DNA of 64,000 nt from Burkholderia puraquae. GTDB taxonomy: Bacteria > Pseudomonadota > Gammaproteobacteria > Burkholderiales > Burkholderiaceae. Each line of letters opens with the position of its first letter. The first letter of the stretch is position 1. The notes under the pieces were generated by a model. The model was not told the origin of the DNA. It saw only the letters and a program-made list of their open reading frames with translations, and did not search any database. The position numbers and the translations under genes are program-made. Positions 14,883 through 22,665 of the stretch are shown in pieces. The DNA is taken from contig NZ_NBYX01000005.1 of assembly GCF_002099195.1 (NCBI RefSeq), positions 1-64,000 on the forward strand, read 5' to 3'.

Positions 14883-14910
14883 AAAAAGCCCTGCGAGTGC
14901 AGGGCTTTTT
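14883..14910. terminator. Bidirectional terminator between the pump gene and tRNA-Val
   Basis: The stem AAAGCCCTGC with its complement GCAGGGCTTT closes on a GAGT loop (14895-14898), with A-runs on the left and T-runs on the right. It can end rightward transcription of the pump gene and leftward transcription of the restored tRNA-Val. It therefore replaces the original tRNA terminator now 13 kb away. Confidence 0.85.
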
Positions 14911-14984
14911 CTTTGCCTAGTGGCTTTGCGCTGGTGCCGGAGAGAACTGCTCGATCCAGCGTTTGACGCGTCGCCACAAGCGGC

Positions 14985-15042
14985 GAATTCTTTGGTGGGC
15001 GGTACTGGGATCGAACCAGTGACCCCTGCCGTGTGAAGGCAG
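14985..15042. repeat. attR: 58-bp repeat inside tRNA-Val
   Basis: The right copy of the direct repeat, identical to 1952-2009. The core runs from the anticodon stem to beyond the CCA end of the tRNA, so recombination swaps the 3' half without changing the tRNA sequence. Confidence 0.93.
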
Positions 15043-15067
15043 TGCTCTACCGCTGAGCTAACCGCCC
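14993..15067 (-). tRNA. tRNA-Val(CAC)
   Basis: A 75-nt tRNA on the minus strand. It has a GGGCGGT/ACCGCCC acceptor stem, D arm TAGCTCAGCGGTAGAGCA and anticodon stem CTGCC/GGCAG with loop TTCACAC. That gives anticodon CAC (valine, codon GUG). The T arm is ACTGG TTCGATC CCAGT and CCA is encoded. Its 3' half is the attachment site of the prophage. The gene stays intact because the element carries an identical 3' half. Confidence 0.96.
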
Positions 15068-15165
15068 AAAGAAGCTGAAATTATGTCAGGGCTTTGAGGG
15101 TCTGTAAAGTACTTTCTGCAAATATTTTTCAGATACGCGCACATACTTGCCGGCCGGCCGTGCGC

Positions 15166-16068
15166 TCAGCCCGCGAGCGCGGGCAGCGCGTCGATCGACG
15201 CGCGCACGTAATCCGCGAACCGCAGCGCGACCGGTTCGGCGGTGCCGCTGCGCTTCAGCGCGAGCGTGCGCGATTCGAGCGACGCATCCTTCAGCGGCCG
15301 GAACGCGAGCCGGTCGCTCTTCACCTGCTGCAGCACGCGTGGTACGAGCGCGATACCCATCCCGAACTCGATCATCGACAGGATGGTCTGCCACAGCCGT
15401 GCCTCGTGACGGATCAGCGGGCTGAAGCCGGCGTTCACGCATTGCGCGATGATCAGGTCGTGATAATGCGGCGCCGCTTCGCGCGGGAACAGGATGAACG
15501 GTTCTGCGGCTAGTGCGGGGAGTGCGACCTGCTTGCACCGCGCGAGCGGATGCGCGGCCGGCAGGCAGCACACGAACGGTTCCGCATAGACGGGCGCCGA
15601 TTCGACCTCGGGCGGGAAGTGGCCCCAGTGCGCGTAGCCGAGATCGATCTGGCCGCGCTGGATCGCCTGCACCTGGGCCTGCGTGTTCATTTCACTCAGC
15701 ACGACCTCGACGCCCGGATAGTCGGCCTCGAAGCGCCGCACGGCATCCGGCAGCCCGCGATACAGCATCGAATGAACGAAGCCGATCCGCAGCCGGCCCG
15801 CGAGGCCCGACGCGGAGCGCACCGTCAGGCGCTCGGCCTCGGCCGCCTGCAGCAGCAGCCGGCGCGCTTCGCCGAGCAGCACCTCGCCCGCGTTGGTCAG
15901 CGCGACGGTCTTGTTGGTGCGCGAGAACAGCTGCACGCCGAGCGCTTCCTCGAACTTGCGGATATCGAAACTCAGCGCCGGCTGCGAGATGAACAGGCGT
16001 TTCGCCGCGCGCCCGAAATGCAACTCCTCGGCGACCGCCACGAAATAGCGCAACTGCCTCAGTTCCAT
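15166..16068 (-). CDS. LysR-family regulator of the acyl-CoA dehydrogenase operon
   Basis: A 300-residue LysR-type regulator, starting at ATG 16068 behind GGAGG (minus strand). The HTH is MELRQLRYFVAVAEELHFGR with RLFISQPALSFDIRKFEEAL, the form typical of the subgroup related to catechol and benzoate regulators. The C-terminal domain holds the effector pocket. It is divergent from the acyl-CoA dehydrogenase gene, with a 9-bp inverted repeat in the shared upstream region. It probably activates that operon in response to the compound being degraded; the inducer is not known. Confidence 0.9.
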   Translation of the reverse strand: MELRQLRYFVAVAEELHFGRAAKRLFISQPALSFDIRKFEEALGVQLFSRTNKTVALTNAGEVLLGEARRLLLQAAEAERLTVRSASGLAGRLRIGFVHSMLYRGLPDAVRRFEADYPGVEVVLSEMNTQAQVQAIQRGQIDLGYAHWGHFPPEVESAPVYAEPFVCCLPAAHPLARCKQVALPALAAEPFILFPREAAPHYHDLIIAQCVNAGFSPLIRHEARLWQTILSMIEFGMGIALVPRVLQQVKSDRLAFRPLKDASLESRTLALKRSGTAEPVALRFADYVRASIDALPALAG

Positions 16069-16090
16069 GATGTTGCCTCCCGGCGCCGGC

Positions 16091-16145
16091 ATCGATAAGT
16101 GTTGTCTATCGTACCGGACAAATCCTGTATTGGACGCTTATCGAT
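16091..16145. promoter_or_regulatory. Inverted repeat, likely LysR operator
   Basis: ATCGATAAG (16091-16099) and CTTATCGAT (16137-16145) are exact 9-bp inverted copies about four helical turns apart, between the regulator start and the operon. Two dimers of one LysR tetramer could bind them. The copies are seen directly; the binding protein is inferred from the divergent layout. Confidence 0.5.
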
Positions 16146-16277
16146 CGCAAGCCTACGCTCTTCCGAAAGATTGACGCGGGACCGGACGGTATCGACATGC
16201 CGATGCGATCCGGCCGCGAAGCACGGGAGCGGGGCAGGCGCACGGCGTCCACTCCGCTCCGCAACGGAGACGCAAGC

Positions 16278-18029
16278 ATGCATGACACCGATCGCACGCC
16301 GGCCGCCGGCGCGTCCAACATCCCCGACAGCCGGGGCATCAATTTCTTCACCGCCGATCCCGATCTCGGCGCGCTCCTGAAGCTGCACCTGGGCGGCGCG
16401 CGTTACGCCGAGCTCGAACCGCAGCTGCGCGCGCTCGGCGCGCGCGTGTCGGGCGAGCTCGACGAATGGGCGTCGCGTGCGGACAAGCATCCGCCCGTGC
16501 TCGAGTACCGCAACCGGCGCGGCGAAGCCGTGCAGCGGATCGACAAGGATCCCGCCTACGTCGCGCTCGAGCGCGTCGCGTATTCGGAACTCGGGCTCGC
16601 GTCGCTGAGCCACCAGCCGGATGCCGTGCCGCCGCTCGTCAAGTACGCGCTGACGTTCCTGTTCGTGCAAGCCGAATTCGGGCTCTGCTGCCCGGTCAGC
16701 ATGACCGATTCGCTGACGCACACGTTGCGCCGCCACGGCGATCCGGCGCTGGTCGCGCGTTACCTGCCGATGCTCGCGTCGCGCGATTTCGACACGCTGT
16801 ACCAGGGCGCGATGTTCATGACCGAGCAGGCGGCCGGGTCCGACGTCGGCCGCATCACGACGCGGGCGACGCGGGAGACGGACGCGCACGGCGAGACCGT
16901 GTGGCACCTGCATGGCGACAAGTGGTTTTGCTCGAACGCGGACGCCGATCTCGCGATGGTGCTCGCGCGTCCCGACGGCGCGCCGGACGGCATCAAGGGC
17001 CTGGGGCTGTTCCTGTTGCCGAAGACGCTGCCGGACGGCACGCGCAACCGCTACCGGATCGTACGGCTGAAGGACAAGCTCGGCAGCCGCTCGATGGCGA
17101 GCGGCGAGATCACGCTCGAAGGCGCGCAGGCGTTCCTGATCGGCGAGATCGGCCGCGGCTTCCACCAGATGGCCGACATGATCAACCTGTCGCGCCTGTC
17201 GAACGGCGTGCGCGCGGCGGGGCTGATGCGGCGCGCGCTGAACGAGGCGCTGCACGTCGCCACGCATCGCGAGGCGTTCGGCCGCAAGCTGATCGACATG
17301 CCGCTGATGCAGCGGCAGTTGATCAAGATGCTGTTGCCGGCCGAGGCCGCACGCGCGATGTTCATGCAGATCGCGTTGCTGCTGCCGCAGGCCGAAGCCG
17401 GCGACGAGCAGGCGGCGCGCTGCGTGCGGATCCTGACGCCGCTGATCAAGTTCCGCGCGTGCCGCGATGCGCGCCGCGTGACGGGCGACGCGATGGAGGT
17501 GCGCGGCGGCACCGGCTATATCGAGGAGTGGAGCGATGCGCGTATCGTGCGCGACGCGCATCTCGGCTCGATCTGGGAAGGTACCAGCAACATCGTCGCG
17601 CTCGACGTCGCGCGCGCCGCGCAGCGCGAGCAGGCGCTCGACGCGCTGCGCGCGTTCCTCGGCGACCGGCTCGGCGCGGCGCCGCTGCCCGACGCGAGCC
17701 GCGCGGCGCTGCGACGCATCTTCGCGCGGGCCTGCGACGCGCTCGCTCGGGTCGCGGCCGACGGCGACGACGCGCGCGTGCGGCAGGCCGCGTCCGCGCT
17801 GTACTACGCAAGCGCGGCCGTGCTGATGGCGTGCGAAGGCGCACGGCTCGCGCCGGATTTCCGGCGGCTCGCGCTCGCGCACCTGATCGTGCGCCACAAG
17901 CTGCTGCCGGTCGATCCACTCGCGCCGGCCTCGCGCGACGACGAGCCGGCCGCATACGGCGCGCTGCTGCGCGGCACGCCGATCGCACTCGATACCGCGC
18001 TCGACCTGCTGCCGGAGGTCGAACGATGA
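16278..18029 (+). CDS. Acyl-CoA dehydrogenase (AidB/large-subfamily type)
   Basis: A 583-residue flavoprotein, starting at ATG 16278 behind GGAGA. The central signatures are AMFMTEQAAGSDVGRITTRA (FAD/substrate region), WFCSNADADLAMVLAR, and GTGYIEEWSDARIVRD with SIWEGTSNIVALDV near the active-site region. The last phrases and the extra C-terminal length are closer to AidB-type dehydrogenases than to the short fatty-acid enzymes. It would oxidise an acyl-CoA, probably one made by the CoA-transferase encoded by the overlapping next gene. The substrate is unknown. Confidence 0.88.
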   Translation: MHDTDRTPAAGASNIPDSRGINFFTADPDLGALLKLHLGGARYAELEPQLRALGARVSGELDEWASRADKHPPVLEYRNRRGEAVQRIDKDPAYVALERVAYSELGLASLSHQPDAVPPLVKYALTFLFVQAEFGLCCPVSMTDSLTHTLRRHGDPALVARYLPMLASRDFDTLYQGAMFMTEQAAGSDVGRITTRATRETDAHGETVWHLHGDKWFCSNADADLAMVLARPDGAPDGIKGLGLFLLPKTLPDGTRNRYRIVRLKDKLGSRSMASGEITLEGAQAFLIGEIGRGFHQMADMINLSRLSNGVRAAGLMRRALNEALHVATHREAFGRKLIDMPLMQRQLIKMLLPAEAARAMFMQIALLLPQAEAGDEQAARCVRILTPLIKFRACRDARRVTGDAMEVRGGTGYIEEWSDARIVRDAHLGSIWEGTSNIVALDVARAAQREQALDALRAFLGDRLGAAPLPDASRAALRRIFARACDALARVAADGDDARVRQAASALYYASAAVLMACEGARLAPDFRRLALAHLIVRHKLLPVDPLAPASRDDEPAAYGALLRGTPIALDTALDLLPEVER

Positions 18030-19228
18030 GCACGACGCGTGGCGCACTGGAAGGCCTGAAGGTCGTCGACCTCAGCCGTGTGCTCGGCGGCCCGTACTGC
18101 ACGCAGGCGCTCGCCGACCACGGCGCGACGGTGGTCAAGATCGAGCCGCCGGACGGCGACGAGACGCGCGGCTGGGGGCCGCCGTTCCTCGGCGATACCG
18201 CCTGGTATTTCATGGGCGTCAATCGCAACAAGGAAGGGCTCGCGCTCGACCTGTCGCGCGACGAGGGGCGCGCGATCCTGTGGCGCCTGCTTGAAGAGGC
18301 CGACGTGCTCGTCGAGAACTTCAAGCCCGGCACGCTCGCGCGCTGGGGGATGGACTACGCGCGCGACCTGCAGCCGCGCTTCCCACGCCTGATCCACTGC
18401 GCGGTGACGGGTTTCGGCGAAGTCGGCCCGCTCGGCGGGCTGCCCGGCTACGACGCGGTGATCCAGGCGATGGCAGGACTGATGAGCGTGAACGGCGAGC
18501 GCGACGGCGACGCGACGCGCATCGGCCTGCCGATCGTCGACATGGTCACGGGCCTCAACGCGCTCGCCGGCATCCTGCTGGCGCTCGCGGAGCGCGAGAA
18601 GAGCGGGCGCGGGCAGTCGATCGACATTGCGCTGTACGACTGCGGCGTGTCGCTGCTGCATCCGCACCTGCCGAACTTCTTCGGCTCGGGGCGTGTGCCC
18701 GAACGCAGCGGCAACGCACATCCGAACATCGCGCCGTACGACAGCTACCGCACGGCGAGCGTGCCGATCTTCCTCGCGGTCGGCAACGACCGGCAGTTCG
18801 CGCGGCTCGTCGCGCATCTCGGCGTGCCGGCGCTCGCAAGCGATCCGCGCTTTGTCGACAACCGCAGCCGCTGTGCGCACCGGCCCGAGCTGAAGGCCGC
18901 ACTGGAAGCACGGCTCGCCGCGCACGCATGCGAGCCGCTCGCGCACGACCTGATGGCGGCCGGCGTGCCGTGCGGGCCGGTGCGAACGGTGGCCGACGTC
19001 GCGCGCGATCCGCATGCGCTGCACCGGAACCTGTTCGTCGAGATCGGCGCGTATCGCGGCACGGCGTCGCCGGTGAAGCTGTCGCGCACGCCGGCCACCT
19101 ATCGTTCGCCGCCGCCCGCGCTGGGCGGCGACACGCGCGCGGTGCTCGATCGCCTCGGCGTCGATCCCGCGCTCCAGCAGCAACTGCTCGACGCCGGTGT
19201 GCTGAAGACCGTACCCGACCAGACATGA
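18026..19228 (+). CDS. CaiB/BaiF family (class III) CoA-transferase
   Basis: A 400-residue class III CoA-transferase that starts in the ATGA overlap with the dehydrogenase gene. The N terminus has GLKVVDLSRVLGGPYCTQAL with DHGATVVKIEPP, both typical of the family. The RIGLPIVDMVTG segment carries the expected catalytic aspartate, about residue 172. It moves CoA from a donor such as succinyl-CoA to a carboxylic acid. In this operon it would activate the imported acid for the dehydrogenase. The substrate cannot be read from the sequence. Confidence 0.9.
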   Translation: MSTTRGALEGLKVVDLSRVLGGPYCTQALADHGATVVKIEPPDGDETRGWGPPFLGDTAWYFMGVNRNKEGLALDLSRDEGRAILWRLLEEADVLVENFKPGTLARWGMDYARDLQPRFPRLIHCAVTGFGEVGPLGGLPGYDAVIQAMAGLMSVNGERDGDATRIGLPIVDMVTGLNALAGILLALAEREKSGRGQSIDIALYDCGVSLLHPHLPNFFGSGRVPERSGNAHPNIAPYDSYRTASVPIFLAVGNDRQFARLVAHLGVPALASDPRFVDNRSRCAHRPELKAALEARLAAHACEPLAHDLMAAGVPCGPVRTVADVARDPHALHRNLFVEIGAYRGTASPVKLSRTPATYRSPPPALGGDTRAVLDRLGVDPALQQQLLDAGVLKTVPDQT

Positions 19229-19382
19229 CCGACCGGTGCGCGCGCCGGTGAGCATGGCCGGCCGACGAAACGGAACGTCAAGCAACGCAACGTCAAGCAA
19301 CACCGCCAGCCGGCGGCGCAAGGCCGGCCATCCGGCAAGGCGCGCGCCAGTCGCGCCGCCGATCACAAACATGGAGACATCG

Positions 19383-20798
19383 ATGAGCCGTCCGCAATCC
19401 CCGACCGCCGCGCAGCAGCCGCGGCCCGGCCGCGCCGCCTTCGCGGCGTTCGTCGGCACCACGATCGAGTGGTACGACTTCTACATCTACGGCACGGCCG
19501 CTGCGCTCGTGTTCGGCAAGGTGTTCTTTTCGAGCACGATGGATCCCGGCGTCGCGACGCTGCTTGCGTTCGTCACGTTCTGGGCCGGCTTCGCCGCGCG
19601 GCCGCTCGGCGGCATCGTGTTCGGGCATCTCGGCGATCGTGTCGGCCGCAAGACCGCGCTCGTGATCACGCTGGTGATGATGGGGCTGGCCACGACCGGC
19701 ATCGGGCTGTTGCCCGGCTACGCGCAGATCGGCGTATGGGCGCCGGCCGGCCTCGTCGTGCTGCGCGTGCTGCAGGGCATCGCGGTCGGCGGCGAGTGGG
19801 GCGGCGCGGTGCTGATCGCGAGCGAGAATGCGCCGAAGCATCGCAGCATCCTGTATGCAGCGTTCGCGCAGCAGGGCTCGCCCACCGGCAACCTGCTGGC
19901 CACGGCCGCGTTCTTCGCGCTGAGCGTGCTGCCGACCCCGTCGTTCCTGATGTGGGGCTGGCGCATTCCGTTCCTGCTGTCGGCCGTGCTCGTGATCATC
20001 GGCATGGTGATCCGGCTGAAGCTCGAGGAGTCGGCCGACATGCAGCGCGTGCTCGCGCGCAAGCGCACCGTGAAGTTGCCGCTGCGGGACGTCGTGCGCG
20101 ACCACTGGGTCGTCGTGCTGCTCGCGGCCGGCACGCTGCCGGTGATCAACGTCACGTACTTCCGCAGCACGTTCGCGCTGTCGTGGGCGACCAAGGAGCT
20201 CGGCTACGCGCAGGGCACGTTTCTCGGCATCCTGTCGATCTCGCTCGTCGTGCAGTTCCTGATGCAGCCGGTCGGCGCGTGGTTCGTGTCGAAGGTCGAC
20301 ATGCGCCGCGCGATGTGCTGGATCCTGATTCCGGAGATCGTGCTGATGCCCGTGATGTTCCATGCGCTCGCGACGCGTTCGTACTGGGTGGCCGTTGCGG
20401 GCATGTGCATCTCGACGATTCCGTCGGCGATGTTCTATGGCGCGGTCGGCGGCGTGCTCGCGCGGGTGTTCCCGGCGAACATCCGCTACACGGGCCTGTC
20501 GCTCGCGTATCAACTGAGCGCGCTCGTCGTCGGCGGCGGCACGCCCGTGCTCGCGCAGGCGATCCTCAATGCGACCGGCAGCATCGTCGGCGTCGCGGTC
20601 GCATCGGGGATTTACGCGTTCGTGTCGCTCGCGTGCATGCTGGCGCTGCTGAATCGCACCGGGTATCGCGCGGACGAACTGTCGACGGCCGAACGCAGCG
20701 ATGCTGCAGAATGGGGCACCGAAGGCGGTGGCGCGGAACCCGCGGCCGACGGGAACGCGCAGCCGGGCGACGGCGGCGCGCTGAAGCCGGCCGGTTGA
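19383..20798 (+). CDS. MHS-family MFS transporter for a carboxylate or related metabolite
   Basis: A 471-residue transporter with 12 predicted spans. I start at ATG 19383 because GGAGA lies five bases before it; an in-frame ATG at 19371 is possible. FVGTTIEWYDFYIYGTAA at the N terminus and GHLGDRVGRKTALV between spans 2 and 3 are signatures of the metabolite:H+ symporter family (shikimate, alpha-ketoglutarate, dicarboxylates). It follows the CoA-transferase by 154 bases on the same strand, so it probably imports the acid that the first two enzymes process. Confidence 0.9.
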   Translation: MSRPQSPTAAQQPRPGRAAFAAFVGTTIEWYDFYIYGTAAALVFGKVFFSSTMDPGVATLLAFVTFWAGFAARPLGGIVFGHLGDRVGRKTALVITLVMMGLATTGIGLLPGYAQIGVWAPAGLVVLRVLQGIAVGGEWGGAVLIASENAPKHRSILYAAFAQQGSPTGNLLATAAFFALSVLPTPSFLMWGWRIPFLLSAVLVIIGMVIRLKLEESADMQRVLARKRTVKLPLRDVVRDHWVVVLLAAGTLPVINVTYFRSTFALSWATKELGYAQGTFLGILSISLVVQFLMQPVGAWFVSKVDMRRAMCWILIPEIVLMPVMFHALATRSYWVAVAGMCISTIPSAMFYGAVGGVLARVFPANIRYTGLSLAYQLSALVVGGGTPVLAQAILNATGSIVGVAVASGIYAFVSLACMLALLNRTGYRADELSTAERSDAAEWGTEGGGAEPAADGNAQPGDGGALKPAG

Positions 20799-20857
20799 GC
20801 CGTGCGCAACGCTGCCGCACGCGAGGCTGGAACGCACCGAACGCGTGTCTCCAAAAG

Positions 20858-20894
20858 AAAACGGCACCGTGCGAAACACGGTGCCGTTTTTCCC
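20858..20894 (+). terminator. Terminator of the acyl-CoA dehydrogenase operon
   Basis: A 14-bp stem (AAAACGGCACCGTG at 20858-20871 with its complement at 20877-20890) and a short loop are followed by TTTCCC. It is nearly symmetrical and may also stop leftward transcription from yggX, which ends just beyond it. Confidence 0.85.
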
Positions 20895-20937
20895 GGAGCA
20901 CGCGGCCGGCAGGCTGCCGGCCGCGTGCATCGCGCCA

Positions 20938-21213
20938 TCAGCCTTCCGTCGGCGGCACGTAGCCGGACGCCTGGTCGGCGCCGTCGCCGAAGAAGTACTT
21001 CTCGGTCTGCTTCATCAGGTACTGGCGCGCACGCGGGTCGGCCATGTTCAGGCGGTTTTCGTTGATCAGCATCGTCTGCTGCTTGAGCCAGCCTTGCCAC
21101 GCTTCCTTCGAGACGCTCTCGTAAATGCGCTTGCCGAGTTCGCCCGGCAGCGGCGGGAAATCGAGGCCTTCGGCTTCCTTGCCGAGCTTCGCGCATTGGA
21201 TCATTCGAGCCAT
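20938..21213 (-). CDS. yggX: Probable Fe(2+)-trafficking protein
   Basis: A 91-residue YggX protein, the normal length. Its start [20 protein letters not shown] holds the conserved cysteine, and [16 protein letters not shown] and MLINENRLN are family motifs. It helps protect and repair Fe-S clusters against oxidation in the cytoplasm. It lies directly downstream of argA on the same strand with a 49-base gap, so the two are probably cotranscribed. The C terminus ends in a short proline-containing tail. Confidence 0.96.
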
Positions 21214-21262
21214 CGTGTACTTCTCCTGTAATCGGACTGGGGGAGGGCGGGCGTGCCTGCGC

Positions 21263-22642
21263 TCAGAGCTGCTTCATCAGCACGAGCGACTTGCGCTGCC
21301 AGTTATAGAGTTTGCGGCGGTCTTCCGGCAGGTCGTCGACGCTGACCTTGACGAAACCGCGCTTGAGGAACCAGTGCTCGGTGCGCGTCGTGAGCACGAA
21401 GATATGCGTGAGGCCGCGCGCGCGGGCGCGCTGCTCGATGCGCTTGAGCAGGCGTTCGCCGTCGCCCGAGCCCTGCGCTTCCGGCGCGACCGTCAGGCAC
21501 GCCATCTCGCCGATCTTTTCCTGCTGGTACGGATACAGCGCCGCGCAGCCGAACAGCACGCCATCGTGCTCGATCACCGAGAAGTGGTCGATGTCGCGTT
21601 CGATCTGGTGGCGGCCGCGCCGCACCAGCGTGCCGTCCGACTCGAGCGGCTCGATCAGCGACAGGATGCCGCCGACGTCGTCCGGCGTCGCTTCGCGCAG
21701 GCTCTCGAGATTCTCGTACGAGATCATCGTGCCGACGCCGTCGTGCAGGAACAGTTCGAGCAGCATGCTGCCGTCGAGCGATTGCGGGATCAGGTGGGCA
21801 CGGGTCACGCCGCCGCGGCACGCGCGGATCGAGTGCTTCAGGAAGAACGCGTCGTCGCCCTGGACGTTGCCCGAATCGAGCAGCTCGGCGGCCGCGTCGA
21901 GCGACATTTCACGGACCAGCTCGCCTTCGTCGCCGACGATGCCGGGCGCCTCGGTCAGGAAGATGATCTTGTCGGCGCGCAGCGCGATCGCGGCCGCCGA
22001 CGCGACGTCTTCCATCGACAGGTTGAACGCTTCGCCGGTGGGCGAGAAACCGAGCGGCGACAGCAGCACGAGCTTGCGGCTCGCGAGCGAATGACGGATC
22101 GATTCGGCGTCGATCTTGCGCACGATGCCCGTGTGCGCGAAATCGACCCCGTCGAGAATCCCCACCGGCCGTGCGGTCACGAAGTTGCCCGACACGACGC
22201 TGATGTGCGCGTGCGCCATCGGCGAGTTCGGCAGACCCTGGCTGATCGCGGCCTCGATGTCGAGACGCACTTCGCCGGCCGCTTCCTTCGCGGATTCGAG
22301 CGCGCGCGCATCGGTGATGCGCAGCCCGTGCGAAAACTCGGATTCGACACCGTGCAGGCTCAGCTGCTCCTCGACCTGCGGGCGCGAGCCGTGGACCAGC
22401 ACGATCTGGATGCCCATCGCCTGCAGCAGCGCGATGTCGGACACGAGTGCGTTCAGGAGCCCCTGCTGCACCACCTCGCCGCCGAACCCCACGACGAACG
22501 TGCTGTTGCGGAACTTGTGGATATAGGGCGCGACGGAGCGCATCCAGTCGACGAACTGCGCGTGACTGGCGGCCGAATCGTCGGCGGCCGGCGTCGTCGT
22601 GGCACCGGTCTGGGCGGGAGGGAGGTCGGTTTGGGAATTCAT
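21263..22642 (-). CDS. argA: N-acetylglutamate synthase
   Basis: A 459-residue classical ArgA, which makes N-acetylglutamate from glutamate and acetyl-CoA, the first step of arginine synthesis. The N-terminal amino-acid-kinase-like domain ([34 protein letters not shown]) carries feedback control by arginine. The C-terminal GNAT domain ([20 protein letters not shown]) binds acetyl-CoA. Its start codon is only 23 bases from that of hrpA on the other strand, with a palindromic ATTATAAT between them and no Shine-Dalgarno sequence. Confidence 0.95.
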
Positions 22643-22649
22643 GGCCGGG

Positions 22650-22657
22650 ATTATAAT
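22650..22657. promoter_or_regulatory. Shared palindromic -10 element between argA and hrpA
   Basis: ATTATAAT reads TATAAT on both strands. It lies so that transcription would begin within one or two bases of both start codons (22642 leftward, 22666 rightward). Neither gene has a ribosome site, so both mRNAs may be leaderless. No good -35 box is apparent on either side. Confidence 0.45.
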
Positions 22658-22665
22658 GCGCCCCC

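Larger units (their letters stand above)
1952..15042. mobile_element. Integrated filamentous phage (inovirus) element with cargo, in tRNA-Val
   Basis: The element is bounded by exact 58-bp direct repeats at 1952-2009 and 14985-15042 that correspond to the 3' half of a tRNA-Val(CAC). Inside lie a full inovirus gene set (repressor, ssDNA-binding protein, coat, pIII-like, pVI-like, Zot, secretin, HUH replication protein) and a tyrosine integrase at 9812-10663. The integrase is followed by about 4.3 kb of cargo: a toxin-antitoxin pair, a DUF6680-like gene, and LysR plus an efflux pump. Integration left the tRNA intact at the right end. All phage structural genes are open and overlap in the normal way, so the phage part looks functional. 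Whether the cargo travels in the virion or was added after integration cannot be told from one genome. Confidence 0.9.

Noticed and set aside
16466-19228. Long plus-strand frame running through the acyl-CoA dehydrogenase gene into the CoA-transferase
   Set aside because: Only the part from 18026 is real. The earlier part is an arginine-rich shadow in another frame of the dehydrogenase, so it is not a fusion protein.
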